The notes under the pieces are model-generated. The model was not told the origin of the DNA and did no database searches. It saw only the letters and a program-made list of their open reading frames with translations. This document shows, in pieces, positions 12,595-23,799 of a stretch of 64,000 nt of DNA (position 1 is the first letter of the stretch; each line of letters opens with the position of its first letter). This DNA is from Oenanthe sinensis (lineage: Eukaryota; Streptophyta; Magnoliopsida; Apiales; Apiaceae): assembly GCA_028671895.1 (NCBI GenBank), contig CM053806.1:17433001-17497000 (forward strand), given 5' to 3'. Both the position numbers and the translations under genes were made by a program.

Positions 12595-13826
12595 TTTTCT
12601 TTAAACTATTACAATTAAACAAATTACAATGTGCGATTATAAATTAAAATTATCAATTACAATTTAAAATACGAAATTACACTTGAAAATTGAAAAAAAA
12701 CCTAATTTCTAATAATTCCCAAGTTGTCTTTAATCCAGAAATTACTACACACTCAGTCCTTTAATCGCAAACAACATCAAGTACTTCGATTTTTATCAAA
12801 ATATGAACAGCCACTTGGATTTTAAAGAAAAACGGGCAGAGTTTTCTTTGTTTTCTGCGATTTTCTCAAACTAAGCAAGCAAAGATGCTTGTAACTACGA
12901 AATAGCAACTGGAATCAGTTGAAAATGATCAAAAACGATCGATTTTTGAGAATGAAAAGGCTGATATCGAGTTGTATGTATGTAGCAGTGTGTATGTATC
13001 ATTTACTGGGTATGACTTAATAAAAGAAGGAAATAAAACAAAAAAAAAACCGATATGACTTATTAAAGAAGCCTGCTATGACTTGTCTAAAAAAAGACTC
13101 GGTATGACTTATTAATAAGTCATACCGAGAGAAACAACTTAATACAAATAAAAGAACTAAGTGATATCTCGGTATGACTTTTGTTTTTAAGTCTCGGTAT
13201 GACTTTTCCTTTAAACTCTCGGTATGACTTTTATTTGATTAAAAAGTCATGCCGAAAATTTAAATATAAAAGTCATACGGATATTAAAATAAAAGTCATG
13301 CTGATTTGAAATAATAAGATAGAATAATTACTTACATTAATAATTGTTTCTAAATTCGAAATAAAATAATGAAAATCTTATTCGAATATTAGATAAATTA
13401 TTAATTATATAATAAATATTAACAAACAATACTCTTATGAGACAAATAACAATAATTTACATACTAATAAATATTAAGGATATAAAATAAATATTTACAT
13501 TATTAATTGTCTTAATTAATTTAAGAATTAAATTAACTCATGTTTGAGTTAATTTAATAACTAAATTAAGTGAATAATTAATAACATAATGATTTATATT
13601 AATGTACAATAAAAGAAAATATGCATTAATTTACATATGCTTAATTTAAACAAAAGTACTTATGCTCTAATTGAAACAGTTATCTATTAAGAATATTGAT
13701 TTAATCTTGAGATAATTTTCCAAAAATTCATAAGCTCTAGGATTTTATTAATTCAAGTCTCATAAACTCTTTAAATATTAACATTTAATATTTATGAGCT
13801 TAAATTAATTCCTAGCAATCAAAAAT
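12595..13826 (-). other. Non-coding gap between pol and the third ORF of element A, with a palindrome array
   Basis: This gap has no gene. Between 13008 and 13312 it carries about ten copies of TATGACTT or its complement, most as CGGTATGACTT. They include a perfect 32-bp palindrome at 13098-13129 whose left half is CTCGGTATGACTTATT. The rest (12600-13000 and 13320-13826) is AT-rich and would form the leader of the third ORF. The same motif family fills the LTRs of this element. Confidence 0.85.
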
Positions 13827-16800
13827 TTAGCCATTGTTTAACATCCCTAATTCACTAACCAGCTTTAAGAAAGTGGATTCATCAAGTGGTTTCGTGAAGA
13901 TGCCTGCTATCTGATCTTCTGTGGGTACAAAATGTAACGCCACAGTTCCGTTCATGACATGCTCTCTGATAAAGTGATACCTTATGTCAATGTGCTTGGT
14001 TCGTGAATGTTGTACAGGATTGTTGGAAATAGCTATAGCACTTGTGTTGTCGCAGAAAATTGGAATTTTGTTCAACGCAAGTCCATAGTCATTTAGCTGA
14101 TTCCTAATCCACAAGATCTGTGCACAACAGCTACCTGCCGCAATGTATTCTGCTTCGGCTGTCGAGGTAGATACTGAATGCTATTTCTTGCTGTACCAGG
14201 AGATCAACCGTCATCCTAGAAACTGACAGCTTCCAGATGTACTTTTCCTGTCCATCCTGCACCCTGCATAATCTGAGTCTGTATAGCCTATTAGGTCAAA
14301 ACCTGTATCCTTAGGGTACCAAATTCCAAGATTTGGTGTACCCTTTAGATATCTAAAAATTCGTTTAACAGCTATTAGATGAGATTCCCTTGGGTCAGAT
14401 TGAAACCTTGCACATAAGCATGTTGCAAACATTATATCAGGTCTACTTGCAGTTAGATACAATAATGAGCCTATCATACCTCTGTAGCTTGTGATGTCAA
14501 CTTTCTTACCAGTTTCATCTTTGTCAAGCTTGGTGACTGTCGGCATTGGGGTTTTTGCCGGTGAAGAATCTTCTAGACTGAATTTTCTTAGAAGATCTCT
14601 TACATACTTTGATTGGCAAATAAAAATCCCATCTTCCTTTTGCTTTACTTGCAATCCAAGGAAGAATGACAGCTCACCCATCATGCTCATTTCATATCTG
14701 CTCTGCATTAACTTAGCAAATCTCTTGCACAGGCTTTCGTCAGTAGAACCAAATATAATATCGTCAACATAAACTTGGACAAATATCATATCTTTTTCAT
14801 GCAATTTATAAAAGAGAGTTTTATCTATGACACCTCTTATGAAACCATTTTCAAGTAAAAACACAGAGAGAGTGTCATACCATGTCCTCGGTGCTTGCTT
14901 GAGTCCATAGAGGGCTTTGAATAGAAAATACACAAAATCAGCAAACTCTGGATTTTCAAAGCCAGGGGGCTGTTCCACATATACTTCCTCTTCTAGCTCT
15001 CCATTCAGAAATGCACTCTTCACATCCATTTGATAGACTTTGAAATTGGAATGTGCTGCGAATGCCAGAAATATCCTGATGGCTTCAAGTCTTGCAACTG
15101 GTGCGTAGGTCTCGTCATAATCAATTCCCTCTTCCTGGGAGTAACCCTTTGCAACCAGTCTGGCTTTGTTCCTTGTAACAATGCCATCACCGTCTAATTT
15201 GTTCCTGTATACCCATTTCGTGCCAATAACAGATCTATCTTTAGGCCTGGGTACCAGTGTCCAGACTTCTTGTCTTTCGAACTGATTGAGCTCTTCTTGC
15301 ATGGCAAGAACCCAATCTGGATCAATTAGTGCATCTTCAATCTTCTTTGGTTCTTCTTGAGATAGAAAAACTGAGAATAAACATTCATTTGAAGTTGCAC
15401 TTCTGGTTCTTACTCCAACATCTGGATCACCTATGATCAATTCAAAAGGATGATCTCTGCTCCATATCCTTTCCCTAGGTAGGTTTGATCTAGATGATTC
15501 GCCTCGAAATTCATTGTGATGTTGTGTTCTGCCAGTTGATCCTTCAACTCCCCCTGAGTTGCTGCCAGGATGACTTGTTGATCCACCACTGGTATTAGAA
15601 GAATCTCCAGTGTTGCCATTGTTTCCACCATTATTACCTGGATCATTACCATCATTGATGTCATTATTTCCTGCTGCAACCTCAGGTTCTTCTTCGTCAT
15701 CAGAATGTGAGTCTGGATAATTGTCGAATTTTAATGACTCAGAAGAATCTTCAGTTTGGATACTTGGGAGTCTAGTGTCATCAAAAGTTACATTGACACT
15801 TTCCTTCACTTGGTGCTGATCAATTATATATACCCTATATGCTCTTCTTGAGTATCCGACAAAAATAGCTTCATGTGCCTTGGCCTCAAATTTGCCACGA
15901 TGTTCATCTCCATCTTTTAGCACAAAGCATTTGGCTCCAAATACATGAAAGTACTTGAGAGTAGGTTTCTTGCCAGCCATTAATTCATAGGGAGTTTTCA
16001 TATGATCTTTGTTGATTAGAGTTCGATTCTGAGTATAACAAGCTGTATTTACCGCTTCAGCCCAGAAGTAGATAGGTAACCTTGATTCACTTAGCATAGT
16101 TCTTGCAGCTTCAATCAGGGTTCTATTTTTCCTTTCTACAACTCCATTTTGTTGCGGAGTTCTTGGTGCTGAATATTGCCTTGTTATCCCCTTGTCTGAG
16201 CAGAAATTATTCAGAACTTCATTTTTGAATTCTGTTCCATTATCTGATCTGATTGCCCGGACAGGTAACTTTGAATCTAACTCAATCAGCTTTATATGAT
16301 TAATCACCAAATGTGGAGTTTCATCCTTAGAGTTTAAGAATAAAACCCATGTATATTTTGTGAAGTCATCCACAATCACTAAGGCGTATTTCTTCCTTGA
16401 CATAGACAGAATATTTACTGGACCAAATAAATCCATGTGTAGGAGTTGAAGTGGTTCAGTGATGTTTGTAGTGTCTGTGCCTCTGTGAGTTGCTTTCTTT
16501 GACTTCCCTTTCTGACATGCCTCACACAAGCCTTCTTGTGTAAATTCCATCGGAGGCAGTCCTCTCACCAAATCCCTCTTGACTAGAGAGTTCATTGTTT
16601 TGAAATTCAGGTGTGAGAGCTTCTTGTGCCATAGCCAACTTTCCTCTGTTGAAGCTTTTGAATAAAAACAGTTTGCTTCAGCTTCAGTTCCCGAGTTGAA
16701 ATCAGCTACGTACAAGTTTCCTTTCCTTACTCCACGCAAGGCTAGTCTGTCTTCTTTAGAATGAGCTATTAAGCACTTCTCCTTGATAAAGTTTACTTTG

Positions 16801-17060
16801 TAACCTCTATCACAAAATTGACTGACGCTGAGTAGATTGTGCTTAAGTCCTTCCACCAAAGAGACGTTTTCAATGATAACATTCCCTGTATTTAACTTGC
16901 CATATCCCGTAGTCATTCCTTTGCTGTTATCTCCAAAGGTGACGATTGGGCCAACTCTTTCAACCACGTCTGATAGCAGGGCTCTATCTCCGGTCATATG
17001 CCTTGATGATCCGCTGTCCAGGATCCATATAACTCGGTTTTCCTGTCTAACTCCCTGCAA
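13827..17060 (-). pseudogene. pol of element A: protease, integrase, reverse transcriptase, RNase H (two stops)
   Basis: The long frame 17060-14211 (949 codons) holds, in order: the protease site ILDSGSSRHMTGD near its start; a pre-integrase zinc motif (HKKLSHLNF...CEACQKGKS); integrase with VDDFTKYTW, IRSDNGTEF and PQQNGVVERKNRT; reverse transcriptase with QMDVKSAFLNGELEE and VYVDDIIFGS; and the first part of RNase H (TDSDYAGCRMDRKST). A TGA near 14208 and a TAG near 14182 then interrupt RNase H. Its end continues in phase at 14114-13827 (FCDNTSAIAISNNPVQHSRT). Everything else is open, so the copy looks young. It is Copia because integrase precedes reverse transcriptase. The upstream boundary is set by the stop after gag; the first true initiation codon of this frame is not obvious. 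Confidence 0.93.
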
Positions 17061-17072
17061 TTATCAAACGGA

Positions 17073-19511
17073 TTAACTCGTCTTCGGAGCCCAAAATTGA
17101 TTGGGCCCGGCATACTTAAAGAATTGACCTTTGTCTGCTTTAACAACAGATCCTTTTCGAACAACATCATTTTCTTCCTTGACTGTTCCTACCTTCCTAT
17201 AAACAGTCTTAACAACTTTCTGTTTATACTTAGGAATATATGATTCCTTCTTCTCAGGTGAAGGAGTCGCAGTCTTGGATTTAGCAAATTTACTATTGAT
17301 GTGCTGTCTAGGTGTCATGTTATCTTTCTTAGCTATCATGCGTTTAAAGTAAGCAGTCATAGCATTAAAGGCACATAACATGCAATTCATTATACCACAA
17401 GGTTTATGGAAAGCATCAATAGTAGGCATGTTATTCAATACAGTAGGAGGCTTATCAGATTCTACTTCAATTTTCTCAGCAGATTTGAAGTTTTCAGTAG
17501 AATGAAATTTATTGTTGTTATTCCTACTGTTCACAAATATGTTGGGTCTGTTCATTTTATTCTTTAAGTCTTTTACACCTACACCAGGTCTGGGGGAAAC
17601 AGACGTTCCCACATCTTTCACTGGTGTCTCCGGTGCACCTTTTTCTTTATGGACATTTACTCCTTTTATGTCCTTAACCTGTTCTCCTCTCTTCTTCTCT
17701 TCCTCAAGATCTTCCAACTGCATTTCATATGCAATTAGAACAGAGCTCTCAAGGATGGGTTCAGCTATCGGTGTTATGAAGAGAGGTTTCGGTGTGTCTT
17801 TAACAACATGTGGGATACCCCTTTCTACAGCACTTTTTTTAAAGGGGGTTATGTTGCTTGGCTTTCCTACAGATTTGTTATACTCGAAGCCTATTCCAAC
17901 TTTACGACTTATTTCTTGTTGGTCAACTAGGTTCTTAACAATATATGAGGAATTCTTATATGCAAGACACTTCTTCTTTTCTTCTTCAATTTGGTTTCTG
18001 AGATTAGTTTCTACAACGACATGACAACTGACTTTGCTGACTTGAACAGCTAAGTCTTCAGTCAACTTAATAGTCAACTTGTCATGATTTCTTTTTAACT
18101 GTTTAAAAACTTCAGTCTCATCAACTAACTCTTTGACTTTGAGTATGAGTTTCTTAACTTTATCTCTTTCACCATCTAATTCTTTACCTAGCAAGGCAAA
18201 CATCTTAGGACAAGAAGGATTTACCTCTATTCCTCTATCACAGGTGGGAGACAGTGATTCCTCTGATGAAGCCATAAGAGCAAGATTTCCCAGCTCTTCC
18301 TCATCATCGTTATCTGAGTCATCCCAGCTTTTGCCTGCTGCTAGATAGGACTTTCCTTGATGCTTTTTCACGAGCGCATCATATTTCTCCTTGAGCTCTT
18401 CGTAAGACTCTCTCTTTTTCCCTTGCTTAGGCTTCTTGCACTCAGTTGCAAAGTGCCCTAGCTCATTACAGTTGAAGCAACGAACCTTGCTTCTATCAAC
18501 TAAGCCGGTCTTGTAGCCGCTTTTTGATGCTGCTGTCGAAGAACCTCCTCTTTGGAATCTTCCAAAATTAGGCTTAACTCTGAATGAGGAGTTCCTTCGG
18601 AATCTCATGTTGCCAAACTTCCTGGCAACCATAGCTAGAGATTCATCTTCCAGCTGATCTAGTTCTTCCAGCGAGTAGAACTCACCATCTTCTTGATTGT
18701 CAGAAGTATGTCCAAGTTCTGGAACCACATATTCTGTTGAACTATTAGAAGGTGCAACAGCCTTCACTTCTACTTTCTCTGGTGCTTCTACCATTAATGC
18801 CTTGGAGGAACTCAGTACCTTACCTCTCCTGTACATCTCTCTGGTTTGGATCTGTTCCAGTTCATAAGTCTTTAAAACTCCGTAGAGTCTTTCTAGGGTC
18901 ACTTCTTTCATGTCCCTAGATTCCCGGATGGCTGCAATCCTGTGCTCCAGATGCTCTGGTAAGGTCAGCAAAAACTTCCTGTTCACCTCTTGGTTCTGAT
19001 AAAACTTTCCATTCATGTTTAGCTCGTTTATCAATTTGTTTAGTCTCTGAAACACCTCAGAGATACCCTCACCAGGGTTGGATCTAAACTGTTCATATTG
19101 GGTGGTCAGGATCTCCAGTCTATTCTCCTTAACTTCTTCAGTTCCCTCATTGATAATTTCAATTGTTTCCCAGATTTGTTTTGCATTCTTGCAATTGACT
19201 ACTTGGTTGTACATGATGTAGTCTAGGGATTCAATTAATATGAGCTTCAGATTATTATCAAGGGACACAGCTTCTGTTTCCTCATCTGTATAGTCTGCCG
19301 GACTTTTCGGAAACTGTCTGTGGGGAATTACAACCCCATCTACTGTATGTTCGAGAACAACTGATATAGGGAGCTCAACACCTTTAGCCATAATTAATGC
19401 GTACTTGGGATTTGCAATCCCGATAAACAGTAGCATTTTTTGTTTCCACAAGTTGTAGTGTTCTCTATCGAACTGTGGAATTTTAATACTAGTTACTTTC
19501 TGGGTACTCAT
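17073..19511 (-). CDS. gag of element A
   Basis: An uninterrupted 812-codon frame starts MSTQKVTSIKIPQFDREHYN. Gag forms the virus-like particle and packages the element's RNA. The N-terminal half is a retrotransposon gag domain (EEVKENRLEILTTQYEQF; FQRLNKLINEL). A CCHC zinc knuckle follows (CFNCNELGHFATEC, around residue 385, near 18450). Further on is an acidic and then Lys-rich tail. A second cysteine cluster, PCGIMNCMLCAFN, lies near residue 705 (about 17365-17400). The same cluster exists in the gag of element B, so it is a conserved feature. The frame ends in TAA. Two more stops in the same frame follow before pol opens. The start matches element B (MSTQKLNSIKI). Confidence 0.93.
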   Translation of the reverse strand: MSTQKVTSIKIPQFDREHYNLWKQKMLLFIGIANPKYALIMAKGVELPISVVLEHTVDGVVIPHRQFPKSPADYTDEETEAVSLDNNLKLILIESLDYIMYNQVVNCKNAKQIWETIEIINEGTEEVKENRLEILTTQYEQFRSNPGEGISEVFQRLNKLINELNMNGKFYQNQEVNRKFLLTLPEHLEHRIAAIRESRDMKEVTLERLYGVLKTYELEQIQTREMYRRGKVLSSSKALMVEAPEKVEVKAVAPSNSSTEYVVPELGHTSDNQEDGEFYSLEELDQLEDESLAMVARKFGNMRFRRNSSFRVKPNFGRFQRGGSSTAASKSGYKTGLVDRSKVRCFNCNELGHFATECKKPKQGKKRESYEELKEKYDALVKKHQGKSYLAAGKSWDDSDNDDEEELGNLALMASSEESLSPTCDRGIEVNPSCPKMFALLGKELDGERDKVKKLILKVKELVDETEVFKQLKRNHDKLTIKLTEDLAVQVSKVSCHVVVETNLRNQIEEEKKKCLAYKNSSYIVKNLVDQQEISRKVGIGFEYNKSVGKPSNITPFKKSAVERGIPHVVKDTPKPLFITPIAEPILESSVLIAYEMQLEDLEEEKKRGEQVKDIKGVNVHKEKGAPETPVKDVGTSVSPRPGVGVKDLKNKMNRPNIFVNSRNNNNKFHSTENFKSAEKIEVESDKPPTVLNNMPTIDAFHKPCGIMNCMLCAFNAMTAYFKRMIAKKDNMTPRQHINSKFAKSKTATPSPEKKESYIPKYKQKVVKTVYRKVGTVKEENDVVRKGSVVKADKGQFFKYAGPNQFWAPKTS

Positions 19512-19698
19512 CTTTAATAAGATTAAAAATTAAGTGTTTCAAAAAAATTTTAATTTTTGACTTAAAACAATTTTTGATCAAAAATAATTTTTAGAAAAAA
19601 ATTATTTCGAATAAAAAATTATTTCGAATTTAAAATAATTTTTGAGATCTGTATGAGTTGCGGAATTTTTGGTTTGGATCTGATATTAACTATATCAA
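19512..19698 (-). other. Untranslated leader of element A
   Basis: About 190 bp of AT-rich leader lies between the primer-binding site and the gag ATG. I see no motif apart from runs of A and T. Confidence 0.7.
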
Positions 19699-19714
19699 CC
19701 AGCTCTGATGCCAA
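19699..19714 (-). other. Primer-binding site of element A
   Basis: On the minus strand TTGGCATCAGAGCTGG follows the LTR CA by one base. It matches the initiator-methionine-tRNA primer site of plant Copia elements except for one base. Confidence 0.88.
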
Positions 19715-19715
19715 T

Positions 19716-21081
19716 TGTTGGTCCCTGATATTGTAGAGGGGGGGTTGAATACAATATCTGAAAATTAATCGTAGAATAATTTGGATTAAAAATATTATTT
19801 TAATTACTCGCGAAATATTAATTGGAATGAAATACTGTTCAAGTGAAAGATATAAAATTAACTTGATTAGTATTACAAAATTAATATTTAGAAAACTGTT
19901 ATATAATTGATATAAAGTCTAGAACGAATTCGACATGAAGTGTTCGTGTTTAAACAATTATATTCAAACTCAGCACAGAAATCTGTGAATATTACAATGC
20001 AGACAAATTACTGAATTTGAACTGTTTTTCTAACTCTTAACAAGTTGAACTTTTTAAAAGTGAAGAGATCATCTCATATTTATAGAGATTTGAAATGGCT
20101 GCTATGACCTTTATGAGTATGACTTAATTTCAAGAAATTAACCCTTGTATGACTTCTGAAATTGCTGGGCATGACTTTCTGAGCTCGGTATGACTTTCTA
20201 AAATTCGGTATGACTTATTGAAAGTCATATTCGGATTTTATTTAATTAAAATAAATCGGTATGACTTAATTTAATTAAATAGAATTAATCCAGCATGACC
20301 TTTTGATCTCAGGATTCTCGGTATGACATATTGAACAGGCTCGGTATGACTTAGTTATATATATATATATAAGAAACTCGGTATGACTTATTTAATAAGT
20401 CATACTAACTGTTTATATATATATATATAAGTCATATTAAAGCATTTCTTTTATAGTAAATTAATGCTACTTAATTCAATTAGTTAATTTATACATTAAA
20501 TTAAATTCAACTTGAATTAATTTAATTAGATAAATTAAATAATTAATTAACAATTGATAGTAGAATTAAAATACTATCTTTAGTCGCAGCCGTGCTGATA
20601 GACTTGAATACTTCCTGTCTTTTCTTCGTCTTCTGATCTTGAAACCTCTTGAATTAAATGAAGAATAAATATTATATTAGTTGACACACAAATGTACTGT
20701 CTGGTTCATTTGTGTCATCCTAATAAATATTCTCCATTTAAATAACTTTTAACCAGAGGCCTTCTGTCATATTCTCTGCTTCACTGTTTTCATTCTTCTT
20801 CCGGAATCTACTTGTAGTAACCATTTGAAATCTTCTATATCTTCTGTCTTTTATAGAAGTACTACCACTTTATTAATTTCACTGACGCTTGATCATAGAA
20901 ATGAACTTCATCCAGTGTTGAGTAGCAATCCTACAAAATACTTCTGATACTTGGATTCTTTGTGATTAGTTGACTGTCTTCGTCTTGATTCCTGTTTTGT
21001 GTTTAGTATTTACTTCTCTTTACTAGTTTGTGTTGAGTTGTCATCTAATTATTACAAATAGGCCTAGTCATATGCCTTTCA
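19716..21081 (-). repeat. 5' LTR of element A
   Basis: Nearly identical copy of 7428-8799, with the same TATGACTT clusters (about 20103-20435), shorter AT runs, and TG/CA ends in the element's orientation. It should hold the promoter. The frame 21030-21215 crosses its outer edge and is an artefact of the junction. Confidence 0.95.
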
Positions 21082-21086
21082 ATACT

Positions 21087-22248
21087 GCTCAAGAAACACA
21101 GGTTATTCATAGGTCTAGTAGGATTCGCTATGAGCCCAAGAGATATTATGGATTTCTCTTGACTCAAGATGGTGATGTGATACTTGTGGAAAAGATGAGC
21201 CTCTCACCTACCTAGACACTATAAACACTCAAGATTCTAAGAAATGGCTGGATGCCATTAAATCTGAGATGAAATCCATGTATACTAATCAAGTATGAAC
21301 TTTGGTTGATCCACCTGAAGGGGTAAAACCTAAAGGGTACAAGTGGATTTTCAAGAAGAAGACCGACATGGATGGTAATGTACAGACCTATATGGCACGA
21401 TTGGTGGCAAAAGGTTTCAAGAGAATTCATGGTATTGACTATGATAAGACCTTTTCACCAATGGTTATGGTCAAGTCCATCAGGATTTTGCTTGCTATAG
21501 CTGCTTACTATGACTATAAAATCTGGCAATTGGATGTCAAAACTGCTTTCTTAAATGAGAGCCTTGAAAAAGATGTGGATGTGTACATGACATACCCTGA
21601 GGGTTTTGTTGATCCAAAGAATGATGGAAAGGTATGTAAGTTGCGTTGATTCATTTATGGATTAAAGCAGGCCTCGAGGAGATGTAAGATTCATTTTGAT
21701 GAAATAGTCAAAAAGAGTTTGACTTTATTCAGAATGAAGATGAAACTTGTGTTTACAAGAAGTTTAGTGGGAGCCATGTGGCATTCCTAGTATTATATGT
21801 TGATGATATATTACTAATAGGGAATGTCATTCCTTCTTTATAGACTGTGGAGACATGGTTGAGAAATATTTTCTCAATGAAAGACTTAGGTGATGCGACC
21901 TATATATTAAGGATCTATAGAGATAGATCAAGGAGATTGATCGGCCTAAGTTAGAGTACATACATTGACAAAATTTTACATCAATTTCAAATGCAAAGAG
22001 GCTAAATGGATATGTCCCAATGTCTCATGGGATAGTGATCTTAAAATAAAATTTATCCTAAATCATTGGATGATAATGACCGCATGAGTAAAATTCCATA
22101 TGTGTATAATGATCAAGGAGATATACATATATGTAAAGTGCATACTAATAATAATATTGCAGACCCACTGACTAAGGCTTTGTCGCAGCAGAAGCACGAA
22201 AGTCACACTAGTTTCATGAGTATTGGATACTTGGGTAATTGGCTCTAA
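21087..22248 (+). pseudogene. Element C pol, second part: reverse transcriptase and RNase H tail
   Basis: After the A insertion, the linker of pol resumes (HRSSRIRYEPKRYYGF), then Copia reverse transcriptase. Visible motifs are GYKWIFKKKTDMDG, ARLVAKGF, WQLDVKTAFLNESLEKDV, YGLKQASRR and LYVDDILLIG. The open frame 21302-21649 covers the fingers and palm. A stop replaces a residue before FIYGLKQ, and another follows the catalytic strand. RNase H is largely deleted: soon after the thumb the sequence jumps to the terminal segment HTNNNIADPLTKALSQQKHE and YLGNWL. C therefore cannot make a complete pol even without the A insertion. Confidence 0.9.
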
Positions 22249-22249
22249 T

Positions 22250-22262
22250 GCAAGTGGGAGAT
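22250..22262 (+). other. Polypurine tract of element C
   Basis: GCAAGTGGGAGAT directly precedes the TGTTAG start of the right LTR, the typical Copia plus-strand primer position. Confidence 0.85.
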
Positions 22263-23799
22263 TGTTAGTAATTGTGCTCTAGAGACATTACTTTTTATAT
22301 TTTAAGGAAAATATTTATTATTAAGGATTATGTTTTATTGATTATTATTTATTTATTATGTTTTATTTACTGCGTAATAAATTGAAAGCATAATAAATGC
22401 CCTTGGAATTTTGATACGTATTATATATCTTTAAGTATGAGACTTAAAAATGAGATTATATGAATAGTATCTTATTCTTAAAATTCCCTAGTCGAGTATT
22501 ATTATTTAAGGACAATAATAATGCACAAAGACTAGTATGTTTCTTGACAGATGACCACATCTCATTGGTCATAGGTATGGTGATACTAAAGTGAAGAACA
22601 TAAGTGCATGTCTCAATGCATGACACTGGAATGACCCGCCGTGAGATTCTACATGTTAAATAAGTGTCATAAGTAATTCTCACTGTGATAATGGTGTAAT
22701 GATCCTCAGACCTGAAATCATTATATTTCTATATGAGAATTAATATACTTTGATTACATTAAAAGTTACCTTTAACCGGGTAATGATAAAAGTGGACATT
22801 GTGTATATTATGAATTGTATGAGAAATATGAATGATCTAGAAGAGATTTAATCCTCCTAATTTTAGGAGTGATATTATTGGTCTCTTGTTTGAGTGAGAC
22901 TATGAAATGCACGGCCGTGCTCAAATGTTGATTTGATTTTAATAGTCTACTCATCGATCAAGAAAATAAAGATTAAATTATGAAGAGGATGACACGAGAC
23001 ATGCCTTGAGTTTAATCTATAATATCAAGATTAAAAGGATTATATTACATGGAACATTATTCACGAAAGGCTTAATCGAATCACCGATTTATTATTATTA
23101 CTTGGGTAGCAATGATGTATTACTAGATGCCGCTCATTGTTTACAATTTTAATTAGATATTAAAATTGTTGCCAACGTAATAATAACCTACAGGGTCATA
23201 CACAAAGAACGCTTGAAGGAGAAATAATTTAAATTGTGAATTTAAATTAAATAAGTAATTTATTTTATTTATGATATTAATTAAGTATGACTTAATTAAT
23301 TATATAAATAGAATAAATGAATTATTTAAACTAATTCCAAAATTAATTAAGTGAGACTTAATTAAATAATTTAGAATTTTGGATTAGTATTAATTATAAT
23401 TGGATTATAATTAGAAAACTTATCCATCTCTCTATATAATCTCTTTATGGCCTGATTTAATTTATGAGACATATTTTTACTAAAACCCTAGCCGTTTTGA
23501 GAAAAGAGGAAGATAGAGAAAGAGAAACAGTTTTCGACTGCTAGTACACATCAATCCTTCATGAAAAGTGTTCGTGTGGATACTGTAGAGCGTAGATCGC
23601 GAGAGCGGGATACGTGGTAATTAAACAAGCTTTGGACCTCCATTAATCTTCCGTTAATGAACTTTTAAAGCTTCTAAAGGTATTTATTCTTTATCTCCGA
23701 ATTAAATCTTTTATTTTCGCATGGATCATGCAGATGGTTTCGCTATTTTGATTTATTTTTCGCGTTTATTCCGCTGCGTTTGTGCCTCGAAATCCTTCT
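22263..23799 (+). repeat. 3' LTR of element C
   Basis: Direct copy of 1801-3346, slightly shorter; one short segment near 2885-2900 is missing here. It ends TCCTTCT rather than CCTTCA, so the canonical terminal CA is lost. The GAATT duplication starts at the next base and fixes the boundary. Confidence 0.93.

Larger units (their letters stand above)
7428..21081 (-). mobile_element. Sirevirus-type Copia retrotransposon A, nearly intact
   Basis: A 13,654-bp element on the minus strand with two almost identical LTRs (5' LTR 19716-21081, 3' LTR 7428-8799) and a perfect 5-bp duplication ATACT (7423-7427 and 21082-21086). Order on the minus strand: 5' LTR, primer site, gag, pol, a palindrome-rich gap, a long third ORF, the GGGGGAGAT purine tract, 3' LTR. 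Size, zinc-knuckle gag, a third ORF after pol, and the C-rich LTR 3' end are features of the Sirevirus (SIRE1/Maximus) lineage. Only a few LTR differences are visible by eye (7484, 7532, 7736 and 8222, plus AT-run length), so the insertion is recent. Stops in RNase H and one in the third ORF suggest this copy is not autonomous. Confidence 0.95.
1801..23799 (+). mobile_element. Copia LTR retrotransposon C, complete ends, interrupted by element A
   Basis: Two long terminal repeats in direct orientation, 1801-3346 and 22263-23799, bound this element. The 5-bp duplication GAATT is perfect (1796-1800 and 23800-23804). The first LTR is TG...CA; the second ends CT, a terminal mutation. A primer-binding site follows the left LTR and a purine tract precedes the right one. 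Without the nested element A, C is about 8.3 kb. Its plus-strand gag and pol are full of stops and frameshifts, and most of RNase H is deleted. About ten differences are visible in the first 240 bp of the two LTRs, so it is older than A. It landed in the N-terminal gag region of element F. Confidence 0.93.

Noticed and set aside
17512..18024. 170-codon plus-strand frame opposite gag of element A
   Set aside because: Antisense shadow of a long intact coding frame, low complexity, no domain.
21030..21215. Open frame crossing 21081
   Set aside because: It joins the outer end of the LTR of element A to the linker of element C, so it is a junction artefact.
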